Source: an uncultured Anaerotruncus sp.
Lineage (GTDB): Bacteria; Bacillota; Clostridia; Oscillospirales; Ruminococcaceae
Assembly (NCBI GenBank): GCA_910586875.1
Contig: CAJUJI010000104.1
Span: forward strand, 1 to 10,421
Direction of reading: 5' to 3'
Length of the DNA: 10,421 bases
In this document: in pieces, positions 1 through 7,400 of the stretch
Layout: every line of letters starts with the position of its first letter
Position numbering within the stretch: position 1 is the first letter of the stretch
Notes under the pieces: model-generated
The model's database searches: none
The model's input: the letters and a program-made list of their open reading frames with translations, nothing else
Told to the model about the DNA's origin: nothing
Made by a program: the position numbers and the translations under genes

Positions 1-4
1 AAAT

Positions 5-331
5 GTGAACATAGGCCAAAAGAAGCCTGATACCTTGCGTGAGAAACTTGCAGGTACCCAGAAAACCTTCCGGCAGTTGATGGAGGAGCGCGCGGCTGAG
101 GAAGCAAAACGCAAAGGCGAAACACTCCCCACCACCCAGGACCGTTTTTTACAATGGTATCTGCAAAATGCGCAGGAATTCCAAAAGCAGCAAAAATTGT
201 CGGCAGTAGAGGATTTGTATTGGCAGTTGCGCCTGGGCAACTCGTCGGATTTGAGCGGATCGATGGGACTGATCGGTTCTATCGGCTTCATCAGCCCAAA
301 CAGCATAGCGGGCCTGATGCGCTTTTTATAA
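5..331 (+). CDS. Hypothetical protein, possibly truncated by the left window edge
   Basis: I do not recognise this protein. Read from the GTG at 5 it is 108 residues. Only four bases precede that codon and the frame stays open to the window edge, so the true start may lie outside; an internal ATG at 80 (residue 26) is another option. Residues 1-75 are polar, rich in Lys, Glu, Gln and Arg, and look helical (for example FRQLMEERAAEEAKRK and QNAQEFQKQQKLSAVEDLYWQL). The last 30 residues switch to a Gly/Ser/Ile-rich, mildly hydrophobic tail (GSMGLIGSIGFISP). There is no signal peptide, catalytic motif or Cys cluster. It reads in the same direction as the glucokinase gene and ends 54 bases before it, so it could be the gene upstream in the same unit. 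It overlaps no better candidate, which favours real coding. Function unknown. Confidence 0.55.
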   Translation: MNIGQKKPDTLREKLAGTQKTFRQLMEERAAEEAKRKGETLPTTQDRFLQWYLQNAQEFQKQQKLSAVEDLYWQLRLGNSSDLSGSMGLIGSIGFISPNSIAGLMRFL

Positions 332-337
332 TTCAAA

Positions 338-366
338 TTTAAACAGTCACAAAAGAGCTGTTTAAA
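338..366. repeat. Perfect 9-bp inverted repeat upstream of the glucokinase gene
   Basis: The arms TTTAAACAG (338-346) and CTGTTTAAA (358-366) are exact reverse complements separated by 11 bases. The element fills most of the gap between the first ORF and the ribosome binding site of glk. No T-run follows the right arm, so it is a poor intrinsic terminator. It could be an operator or a 5' leader hairpin; its role is inferred only from position. Confidence 0.6.
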
Positions 367-385
367 GCGGTCAGGAGGGCTTTTT

Positions 386-1360
386 ATGGGATATTATATT
401 GGGATTGATTTGGGTGGCACCAATATCGCTGTCGGGGTTGTGGATGAACAATATCAGATTGTGAGTAAGGTTAGCTGCAAAACAAAAGCATTCCGTCCAG
501 CGCAGGAGATTGCAGATGACATGGCGGCTGCCGCGATGGAGGCACTTAAACAGGCGGAGCTTTCGCTGGAACAGGTGGCATGGGTCGGTGTTGGTACCCC
601 AGGCTCGGTCAATCCGCATAGTGGTATAGTGGGGCTGGCAGCAAATTTGGGCTTTCATGATGTGCCGTTGACAGAGCTGATGGCCCAGCGGATTGCAAAG
701 CCGATCTACCTGGAAAACGACGCAAACGCAGCTGCTTATGGTGAAATGATGGCGGGTGCAGCAAAGGGCTTGGATTCGGTTATTTTGATCACATTGGGCA
801 CCGGCGTTGGCGGCGGTATCATTATCAACGGAAAAATACAGTCCGGCTTTAATTATAAAGGTGCGGAGCTGGGTCATATTGGGATGGTCTATAACGGCGT
901 GCCTTGCACCTGTGGGCGGCGCGGCTGTATTGAAGCATATTGCTCGGTGACTGCGCTTGTTCGGATCACCCGAGAGGCGATGCAGCTGCACGCGAAATCT
1001 AAAATGTGGGAGCTGGCCGAAAACAGTCTTGATAAGGTGAATGGCAGAACGGCATTTGACGCAATGCGTGCTGGTGATGAAGCCGGTGCAGCGGTAGTCG
1101 CACAGTATGAGGATTATATCGCCTATGCGGTCTCTGGTATCATCAATCTGTTCCAGCCGCAGGCGGTCGTGATTGGCGGCGGTATCAGCAAGGAAGGGGA
1201 AACGCTGTTTGGACCGGTGCGCGAACGTGCCTATCCGCAGACCTTCAACCACGATCCGCAAAACTGCACCCAAATTCTAAAAGCACAGTTGGGCAATGAT
1301 GCGGGAATTATCGGTGCTGCGCTGCTGGGCAAGCAGTATGAGTCGGATGCCTCTAAATAG
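386..1360 (+). CDS. glk: ROK-family glucokinase
   Basis: A cytoplasmic ATP-dependent sugar kinase expected to convert glucose to glucose 6-phosphate at the entry to glycolysis. The 324 residues match the usual length of ROK kinases. Visible motifs are the N-terminal phosphate loop DLGGTN (8-13), the ENDAN segment with probable catalytic Asp112, the GTGVGGG loop (138-144), and the ROK zinc site made of His164 in ELGHIG plus Cys174, Cys176 and Cys181 in CTCGRRGC. A second glycine-rich segment, VVIGGGIS, is at 261-268. The ATG at 386 is chosen because AGGAGG lies 7 bases upstream and IGIDLGG begins right after it. It is the first recognisable gene of the array and is followed 37 bases later by murB. 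The ELGHIG/CTCGRRGC form fits the glucokinase branch of ROK rather than the NagC/XylR repressors, since there is no N-terminal helix-turn-helix. Exact sugar specificity cannot be read from the sequence. Confidence 0.92.
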   Translation: MGYYIGIDLGGTNIAVGVVDEQYQIVSKVSCKTKAFRPAQEIADDMAAAAMEALKQAELSLEQVAWVGVGTPGSVNPHSGIVGLAANLGFHDVPLTELMAQRIAKPIYLENDANAAAYGEMMAGAAKGLDSVILITLGTGVGGGIIINGKIQSGFNYKGAELGHIGMVYNGVPCTCGRRGCIEAYCSVTALVRITREAMQLHAKSKMWELAENSLDKVNGRTAFDAMRAGDEAGAAVVAQYEDYIAYAVSGIINLFQPQAVVIGGGISKEGETLFGPVRERAYPQTFNHDPQNCTQILKAQLGNDAGIIGAALLGKQYESDASK

Positions 1361-1397
1361 GGGGTTGCGAAAACATAGATTGGATGAGGGGGATTGC

Positions 1398-2333
1398 ATG
1401 GAGCGCTTTACCAAGCTCAAGGCATTTTGCGACGAGATAGGCTGTGTTTGTTTGGAGCATGAACCAATGGCAGTGCATACATCGTTTCGGATTGGCGGAC
1501 CGGTACGGCTGTTTTTGCGTCCAAGGGATGAGAGGGAAGCATCACAGGTGATACATCAGGCGAGCAGTCTGCAAATCCCGCTTGTTTATGTGGGGAAGGG
1601 CTCAAATCTGCTGGTATCAGATGATGCTCTGGAGCTTGCGGTGCTCTGTCTGCGGGAAGATCATGTCCAGCCGGTGCTTACGCAAATGCCAGAGGAGCCC
1701 TCTAAAGCGCTTATCACCTGCTTTGCAGGCATGGGGTTGCGCGCGCTTTGTACATTCGCGCTGCATCATCGGTTGACAGGACTGGAATTTGCCTACGGGA
1801 TTCCGGGCAGTGTTGGCGGCGCGGTTTATATGAATGCGGGCGCTTACGGCGGGGAGATGCGTGAGATCGTCCGCTCGGTGGAATATTTGGATGCGCAGGG
1901 TGAACTGCATACCATCGATACCACAGAGCTGAATTTTTCCTACCGGCATAGCTGGTTCTGTGAGCATCCGGACTGTTTGATCACAGCTGTAACCATCTGC
2001 TTGAGTACTGGTGAGCCGCAGGCCATTCACGCAAAAATGGAGGAGCTGATGGGGCGGCGCGTCTCTAAACAGCCGTTGGATTACCCCAGTGCAGGCAGTA
2101 CCTTTAAGCGGCCGCAGGGGGCGTATGCCTCTGCGTTAATCGATCAGTGTGGTCTAAAGGGGCTGCGGGTCGGCGGTGCAATGGTAAGTGAAAAACATGC
2201 AGGCTTTCTCATCAATTACGACCATGCCACCTGTGCAGACGTACAACAGCTGATCCAGCAGGTACAGCAGCGGGTACAGCAGCAAACGGGATTTTCGCTG
2301 GAATGTGAGGTCCGAAGGCTTGGGATTGGCTAA
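1398..2333 (+). CDS. murB: UDP-N-acetylmuramate dehydrogenase (UDP-N-acetylenolpyruvoylglucosamine reductase)
   Basis: MurB is an FAD enzyme that uses NADPH to reduce UDP-GlcNAc-enolpyruvate to UDP-MurNAc, the second committed cytoplasmic step of peptidoglycan synthesis. The 311-residue protein shows the FAD-binding segments HTSFRIGGPV (27-36) and GKGSNLLVSD (66-75), the core GIPGSVGGAVYMNAGAYGGEM (134-154), and the catalytic set Arg183 in SYRHS, Ser234 in AGSTFK and Glu304 in CEVRRLG. The short loop and SYRHS form indicate the type II MurB common in Firmicutes. The frame is open further upstream to 1296, but that would overlap glk; the ATG at 1398 has a GAGGGGG site about 6 bases before it and gives the normal length. 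Residues 283-297 are Gln-rich, encoded by three near-copies of GTACARCAGC at 2241-2283. It sits between glk and rapZ, with rapZ starting 12 bases after its stop. Confidence 0.96.
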   Translation: MERFTKLKAFCDEIGCVCLEHEPMAVHTSFRIGGPVRLFLRPRDEREASQVIHQASSLQIPLVYVGKGSNLLVSDDALELAVLCLREDHVQPVLTQMPEEPSKALITCFAGMGLRALCTFALHHRLTGLEFAYGIPGSVGGAVYMNAGAYGGEMREIVRSVEYLDAQGELHTIDTTELNFSYRHSWFCEHPDCLITAVTICLSTGEPQAIHAKMEELMGRRVSKQPLDYPSAGSTFKRPQGAYASALIDQCGLKGLRVGGAMVSEKHAGFLINYDHATCADVQQLIQQVQQRVQQQTGFSLECEVRRLGIG

Positions 2334-2345
2334 GGAGGATGGACT

Positions 2346-3212
2346 GTGAAATTTGTTATTATTACCGGAATGTCCGGTTCGGGAAAATCCCGTGCAATCG
2401 CAGCGATGGAGGACATCGGATATTATTGCATTGATAACCTGCCGCCGAAAATGGTGAAATCTTTTACCGAGCTCTGTTTGCAGAAGGGAAGCAGGGTTGA
2501 AAAGGTCGCGGTGGTGGTGGACGCACGCAGCAGCGAAATTTTTGGGGATATTTTTGAGGGTGTTGCAGAATTTATCGATGGCGACAGCAATTTTGAGACA
2601 CTGTTTCTTGACTGTGATGATAACACATTGATTCAGCGCTATAAAGAGACCCGCCGCAAACATCCCCTGATGGATGAAGAGCAAACCTCAATCGAGGCAG
2701 CGATTCTACAAGAGCGGAAGTTGCTGCAAAAATTGCGGGATAACGCTGATTATGTGATAGACAGCACCTACCTTTCGGTGGGACAACTGCGGGAAAAGAT
2801 TATTGGCATCTTTCTAGAAGACAAAACCCAGGCAATGCTGGTCAATTGTATGTCGTTTGGTTTTAAATACGGGCTGCCAAAGGAGGCGGACCTGGTGTTT
2901 GATGTACGCTGTTTACCCAACCCATTTTATATACCAGAGCTGAAAACACAGACAGGATTGGATGAGCCGGTGCGCAATTATGTGATGCAATGGAAACAAG
3001 CGCAAGATTTGGTGCCCAGACTGTTTGATCTGGTGGATTATCTTCTGCCGCTCTATTTGGGAGAGGGTAAAACGCAGTTGACCATTGCGGTGGGTTGCAC
3101 CGGCGGCAAGCACCGTTCGGTTGTATTTGCACAACTGCTGGCGGAGCATATTTCAGAAAAGAATGTGCGCCATACCGTCAGCCATCGGGATATCCATAAG
3201 CATAAGGAGTAA
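2346..3212 (+). CDS. rapZ: RNase adapter protein RapZ / YvcJ-family nucleotide-binding protein
   Basis: A P-loop protein of the RapZ/YvcJ family. In Escherichia coli RapZ is an RNA-binding adapter that directs RNase E to the small RNA GlmZ and so controls amino-sugar synthesis; in Bacillus YvcJ hydrolyses nucleotides and affects competence. The role in this organism is not settled by sequence. Visible here are Walker A GMSGSGKS (8-15), the family signature IDNLPP (29-34), VAVVVDAR (54-61), the conserved LFLDCDDNTLIQRYKETRRKHPL (86-108), and the C-terminal AVGCTGGKHRSVV and HRDIHKHKE segments. At 288 residues the length is normal. The GTG start at 2346 is supported by AAGGAGG 8 bases upstream, directly after the murB stop. 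The whiA ribosome binding site lies inside its last codons, so translation of the two is probably coupled. A neighbouring murB fits a link with cell-wall amino sugars, which is inference. Confidence 0.95.
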   Translation: MKFVIITGMSGSGKSRAIAAMEDIGYYCIDNLPPKMVKSFTELCLQKGSRVEKVAVVVDARSSEIFGDIFEGVAEFIDGDSNFETLFLDCDDNTLIQRYKETRRKHPLMDEEQTSIEAAILQERKLLQKLRDNADYVIDSTYLSVGQLREKIIGIFLEDKTQAMLVNCMSFGFKYGLPKEADLVFDVRCLPNPFYIPELKTQTGLDEPVRNYVMQWKQAQDLVPRLFDLVDYLLPLYLGEGKTQLTIAVGCTGGKHRSVVFAQLLAEHISEKNVRHTVSHRDIHKHKE

Positions 3213-3215
3213 GCT

Positions 3216-4136
3216 ATGCCATCGTTCGCCTACCGGATTAAAAGTGAAATTTGCAGCAATCGGCCGCTGCGTCAGCGCTATAAAAAGGCGTTGGCCTACG
3301 GCCTTTTATTGTTTGGCAAGGGCTTTGGGATAGAAAGCATCTCCATTCACACTGAAAATCGGGCGGTCGCACGGCTGTATGCGGATAGTATCAGCGACCT
3401 GGTCGGCTTACAGAACAGCATCACCGTCAGGGAGATTAAACGTGCAGACCGTTGCAGCATCTATGTTGTAACAGTAGATAGCATTCAGGACCGTATTGCA
3501 ATCCTTTCCTATTTCGGCTGCCGGATGGGGCAGGATTGTTGCCGTATCCGTGTGGAATGCTTGCAGGAACAGGAGGTCCCTGCCTTTTTAAGCGGGGTGT
3601 TTTTGGCGGCGGGAACGGTATCCGATCCAAAGAAAAGCTATCGGGTGGAATTCGCTGTTTCCCATAAACCGCTTTGTGATGACCTAAAGGAGCTGCTCTC
3701 CCAGGTGCTTGCTACGCCAAAGGAAACCGTCCGCCGGAACGACTATCTGCTTTATTACAAGGAGAGCGAGCATATTGAAGATCTGCTGACCTATATTGGT
3801 GCGGCGAAATCTGCGCTTGATCTGATGGAGGTTAAAATTGTAAAGGGCCTGCGCAATCGGGTCAATCGCGCAACCAACTGCGAAACGGCAAACATCTCTA
3901 AAACGATTGATGCGGCGGTTCCGCAGGTGGAAAGCATCCGTTATATCGAACAGCATGGCGGTATTGACCAGCTTCCGGAGGATCTGCGGGAGTTAGCACG
4001 GCTACGGCTGGAAAATGCAGATCTATCTTTACGTGAGTTGGGAGGGCTGCTCTCTGAGCCGCTTTCCCGTTCGGGGGTCAACCATCGACTAAAGCGTATT
4101 TTGGAATTTGCACAGGAGCTGCATAAAAAGAATTGA
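3216..4136 (+). CDS. whiA: DNA-binding protein WhiA
   Basis: WhiA is a conserved Gram-positive DNA-binding protein. It is a sporulation transcription factor acting with WhiB in Streptomyces and influences cell division and chromosome segregation in Bacillus. The 306-residue protein has the expected layout: an N-terminal domain (about 1-90, starting SFAYRIKSEIC), a degenerate LAGLIDADG homing-endonuclease-like domain with FLSGVFLAAGTVSDP at 124-138, the conserved RNRVNRATNCETANISKT stretch (213-230), and a C-terminal helix-turn-helix region (about 255-300, with LRELGGLLSEPLSRSGVNHRLKRI). The motif is not expected to be nuclease-active in this family. ATG at 3216 comes 3 bases after the rapZ stop, with AAGGAG at 3204-3209. 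In many Firmicutes a yvcK gene separates rapZ from whiA; here it is absent, and no HPr-like crh follows. Confidence 0.96.
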   Translation: MPSFAYRIKSEICSNRPLRQRYKKALAYGLLLFGKGFGIESISIHTENRAVARLYADSISDLVGLQNSITVREIKRADRCSIYVVTVDSIQDRIAILSYFGCRMGQDCCRIRVECLQEQEVPAFLSGVFLAAGTVSDPKKSYRVEFAVSHKPLCDDLKELLSQVLATPKETVRRNDYLLYYKESEHIEDLLTYIGAAKSALDLMEVKIVKGLRNRVNRATNCETANISKTIDAAVPQVESIRYIEQHGGIDQLPEDLRELARLRLENADLSLRELGGLLSEPLSRSGVNHRLKRILEFAQELHKKN

Positions 4137-4165
4137 ATGTGGGAAATGAAAAGGAGCGTTTCAAT

Positions 4166-4486
4166 ATGATTTTGACAACAACCCCTTCTGTGGAAGGCAA
4201 GCGCATTATTGAATATAAAGGCGTTGTCTTTGGAGAAGTTATTTATGGTGTAGATTTTGTAAAGGATTTTGCAGCAGGTCTGACCAATTTTTTCGGTGGC
4301 CGTTCAAACACCTATGAAGACGAGCTGCTCCGTGCGCGGGAGGATGCTATGCGTGAGCTAGAACAGCGTGCAGCGCGTTTATATGCGGATGCCGTTGTAG
4401 GTATTGATGTGGATTATGAGGTATTGGGCGCGAACAATGGAATGTTGATGGTGACCGTTTCCGGTACAGCGGTACGTCTTGAATAA
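4166..4486 (+). CDS. YbjQ / UPF0145 (DUF74) family protein
   Basis: A small soluble protein of 106 residues, the normal size for the YbjQ family, sometimes labelled heavy-metal-binding although its biological role is unproven. The family pattern is clear: an N-terminal strand region (ILTTTPSVEGKRIIEYKGVVFGEVIYG), then FFGGRSNTYEDELLRAREDAMRELEQRAARLYADAVVGIDVDYEVLG, and a final strand (MLMVTVSGTAVRLE). Family members form ring-like oligomers in solved structures. The frame is open from a TTG at 4133 inside the whiA end, but ATG 4166 has AAAAGGAG about 9 bases before it and begins with the usual ILTTT sequence, so it is preferred. The spot where many members have GANAVVG reads YADAVVG here. 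It lies 29 bases after whiA and 13 before dnaE, so it should be co-transcribed with both. There are no cysteines or membrane segments, and I infer no specific function. Confidence 0.9.
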   Translation: MILTTTPSVEGKRIIEYKGVVFGEVIYGVDFVKDFAAGLTNFFGGRSNTYEDELLRAREDAMRELEQRAARLYADAVVGIDVDYEVLGANNGMLMVTVSGTAVRLE

Positions 4487-4499
4487 GGGGGAAGCATGA

Positions 4500-7400
4500 A
4501 TGAGTGATTTTGCACATCTGCATGTACATACCGAGTACAGTTTGCTGGATGGTGCCTGTCGAATCGAACGGCTGATTGAACGGGTTAAGGAGCTGGGACA
4601 AACATCGGTTGCCATCACCGATCATGGCGTGATGTATGGGGTAATTGATTTTTATAAATGTGCAAAAAAGAATGGTGTGCGCCCCATTATCGGCTGTGAG
4701 GTCTATGTAGCGCCGCGTACCCGCTTTGATAAACAGCACAAAATCGATTCTTCTCCTTATCATCTGGTGCTGCTTTGCAAAAATAACACCGGCTATCAAA
4801 ATTTGATTAAAATGGTTTCTGCTGGCTTTGTGGAGGGGTTTTACTCCAAGCCGCGCATCGACCATGATCTGCTAGAGCAGCATCATGAAGGCTTAATTTG
4901 TCTTTCGGCCTGCTTAGCGGGGGAGTTGCCGCGTTATCTGGCGCAGGGGGATTACGAACGGGCAAAAGAAACGGCGCTTTGGTATCAGTCCTTGTTTGGC
5001 GAGGATTATTATATTGAAATTCAAGATCATGGTATTCCACTGCAACGCCAGGTGCTACCGGATCTCGTGCGTCTTTCGCAGGAGACGGGAATTGGATTAG
5101 TTGCCACCAATGATGCGCATTATATTGAAAAGGAAGATTCGCGGATGCAGAATGTGCTCATTTGCATTCAGACGAATACGACCGTTGACCAGCCTGGGAG
5201 CTTGGAGTTTGAAACCGAGGAGTTTTACATCAAAAGCCGCGATGAAATGGAAGCGCTGTTTGGTGCTTATCCCGGTGCGCTGGATAATACGCTAAAAATT
5301 GCACAGCAGTGCAATGTAGAGTTTGAGTTTGGCAAAACCAAGCTGCCATTGTTTATTGCTCCGAATGGGGAGGATAATACCGCCTATTTCACCCGCCTGT
5401 GTTATGAGGGGTTGCACCGCTATTATGGAGAGCAGCCAGAAACTTCTGTTGTTGAACGGTTGGAATATGAGCTAGGCATCATCACACGGATGGGCTATGT
5501 GGATTATTACCTGATCGTATTTGATTTTATCAATTATGCCAAAAGCGTTGGCATTCCGGTAGGACCGGGGCGCGGTTCGGGTGCAGGCAGTCTTGCCGCC
5601 TATTGTATTGGGATTACGAGTATTGACCCTATCCGCTATAACCTGCTGTTCGAGCGGTTTTTGAATCCTGAGCGGGTGAGTATGCCAGACTTTGACGTAG
5701 ACTTTTGCTATGAGCGCCGCCAGGAGGTCATCGACTATGTGGTGCGCAAATATGGCGCAGACCATGTTGCGCAGATTATTACCTTTGGAACGATGGCGGC
5801 GAGGGCTTCTATACGCGATGTTGGGCGTGTGCTGGGCATTTCCTACCAGGAGGTAGACTCGGTTGCAAAGCAGGTTCCAAACGAACTGAAGATGACGTTG
5901 GACAAGGCGCTACAGGTTTCCCATGACCTAAAGCAGCTGTATGAAGGCAGTGCGCAGATCAAACAGCTGCTTGATATGGCACGGAAAATTGAGGGGATGC
6001 CACGTCATGCCTCCACCCATGCGGCAGGAGTGGTCATTACCCGTGATCCGGTGGACAGCTATGTGCCACTTTACAAAAATGAGGAGACGATGGCGGTTAC
6101 GCAGTTCACCATGACAACACTGGAGGAGCTAGGGCTGCTGAAAATGGACTTTTTAGGGCTGCGCACCTTGACGGTGATCAGCTATGCGGACAAGGAGGTA
6201 CGCAAATCCAATCCAGGATATGACAGCAGCCGTTTACCGCTGGATGATCCGGACACCTTTGCGATGCTTACCAAAGGACAATGCGTTGGTGTGTTTCAAT
6301 TCGAGTCGGCAGGAATGCGCAGTGTGATTGCGCAGCTGCGCCCGACCAGTATAGAAGATTTGATTGCAGTCATCTCCCTTTATCGCCCCGGACCGATGGA
6401 ATCGATCCCCACCTATATCCGCAACCGGCATAATCCATCGTTGGTTACCTACAAGCACCCGCTGCTTAAGCCCATCCTGGACGTGACCTATGGCTGTATT
6501 GTTTACCAGGAGCAGGTGATGCAAATTTGCCGTTCGATGGGCGGTTATTCCTATGGACAGGCCGACCTGGTACGGCGTGCGATGTCTAAAAAGAAGCATG
6601 ACGTAATGGAAAAAGAACGTGCAGTATTTATTGAAGGTGCGCAGAAAAACGGTGTTCCGGTCGCTATCGCAACACAGGTATTTGACGAAATGTCCTCGTT
6701 CGCTTCCTATGCGTTTAATAAATCACACGCTGCTGCCTATGCGTTTGTTGCGTATCAAACGGCCTATCTGAAATGCCATTACCCCAAAGAATTTATGGCG
6801 GCGCTGTTAACCAGTGTATTAGATAATACAGATAAGGTCATCGAATACATCAGTGAATGCACAAGAATTGGAATTAAAGTATTGCCGCCGGATGTTAACA
6901 TCAGTGGGGAAGGCTTTACAGTCAGTGGCTCAGAAATTCGGTTTGGATTGCTGGCGGTAAAAAATATCGGTCGCGGTTTCATTCGCGAGTTGATTAACGA
7001 ACGGGAAGCTGGACCGTTCACCAGCTTTTCTGATTTTTGCGAGCGGATGTATGGCAAGGAGATGAACAAGCGCGCGCTAGAAAGCTTGATTAAATCCGGT
7101 GCGCTTGACTGCGTTTGCGGCAATCGTCACCAGATGCTCATGGGCTATGAAACCATTATTGATGATATCGATGCAGCGAATAAACGGAACATCAGCGGAC
7201 AAATCACCCTGTTTGATAATCCACAGGTGTATACAAAATCCGAATATACGCTTCCGGATGTGGAGGAGTTTGATCCTTCACAACTGTTGGCTTATGAGAA
7301 GGAAACCACCGGCCTTTATATTAGCGGGCACCCGATGGCGCGCTTTGCAAAGATGATTGAAAAATTCCAATGCACCTTAATTGCGGATTTGATTTCATCG

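Noticed and set aside
327..332. TATAAT as a promoter for glk
   Set aside because: The hexamer is a perfect -10, but no acceptable -35 lies 16-18 bases upstream and it overlaps the stop codon of the first ORF; it remains only a weak possibility.
154..342. Second open frame overlapping the first ORF
   Set aside because: Fully overlapped by the longer frame, with no ribosome binding site and no recognisable features.
371..1273. 300-codon open frame antisense to the glucokinase gene
   Set aside because: It lies entirely opposite a convincing ROK kinase, its translation is rich in Cys, His and Arg without domain motifs, and it has no plausible start context.
1296..1397. Longer upstream start for murB
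   Set aside because: It would overlap the glk end and add 34 residues without MurB similarity; the ATG at 1398 has a good ribosome binding site.
2241..2283. Three near-copies of GTACARCAGC in murB
   Set aside because: They encode the Gln-rich helix near the MurB C-terminus in frame and look like codon repetition in a helical segment, not a functional DNA repeat.
4133..4165. TTG start for the YbjQ-family gene inside the whiA stop region
   Set aside because: The preceding ribosome binding site and the family-typical ILTTT beginning support ATG 4166.
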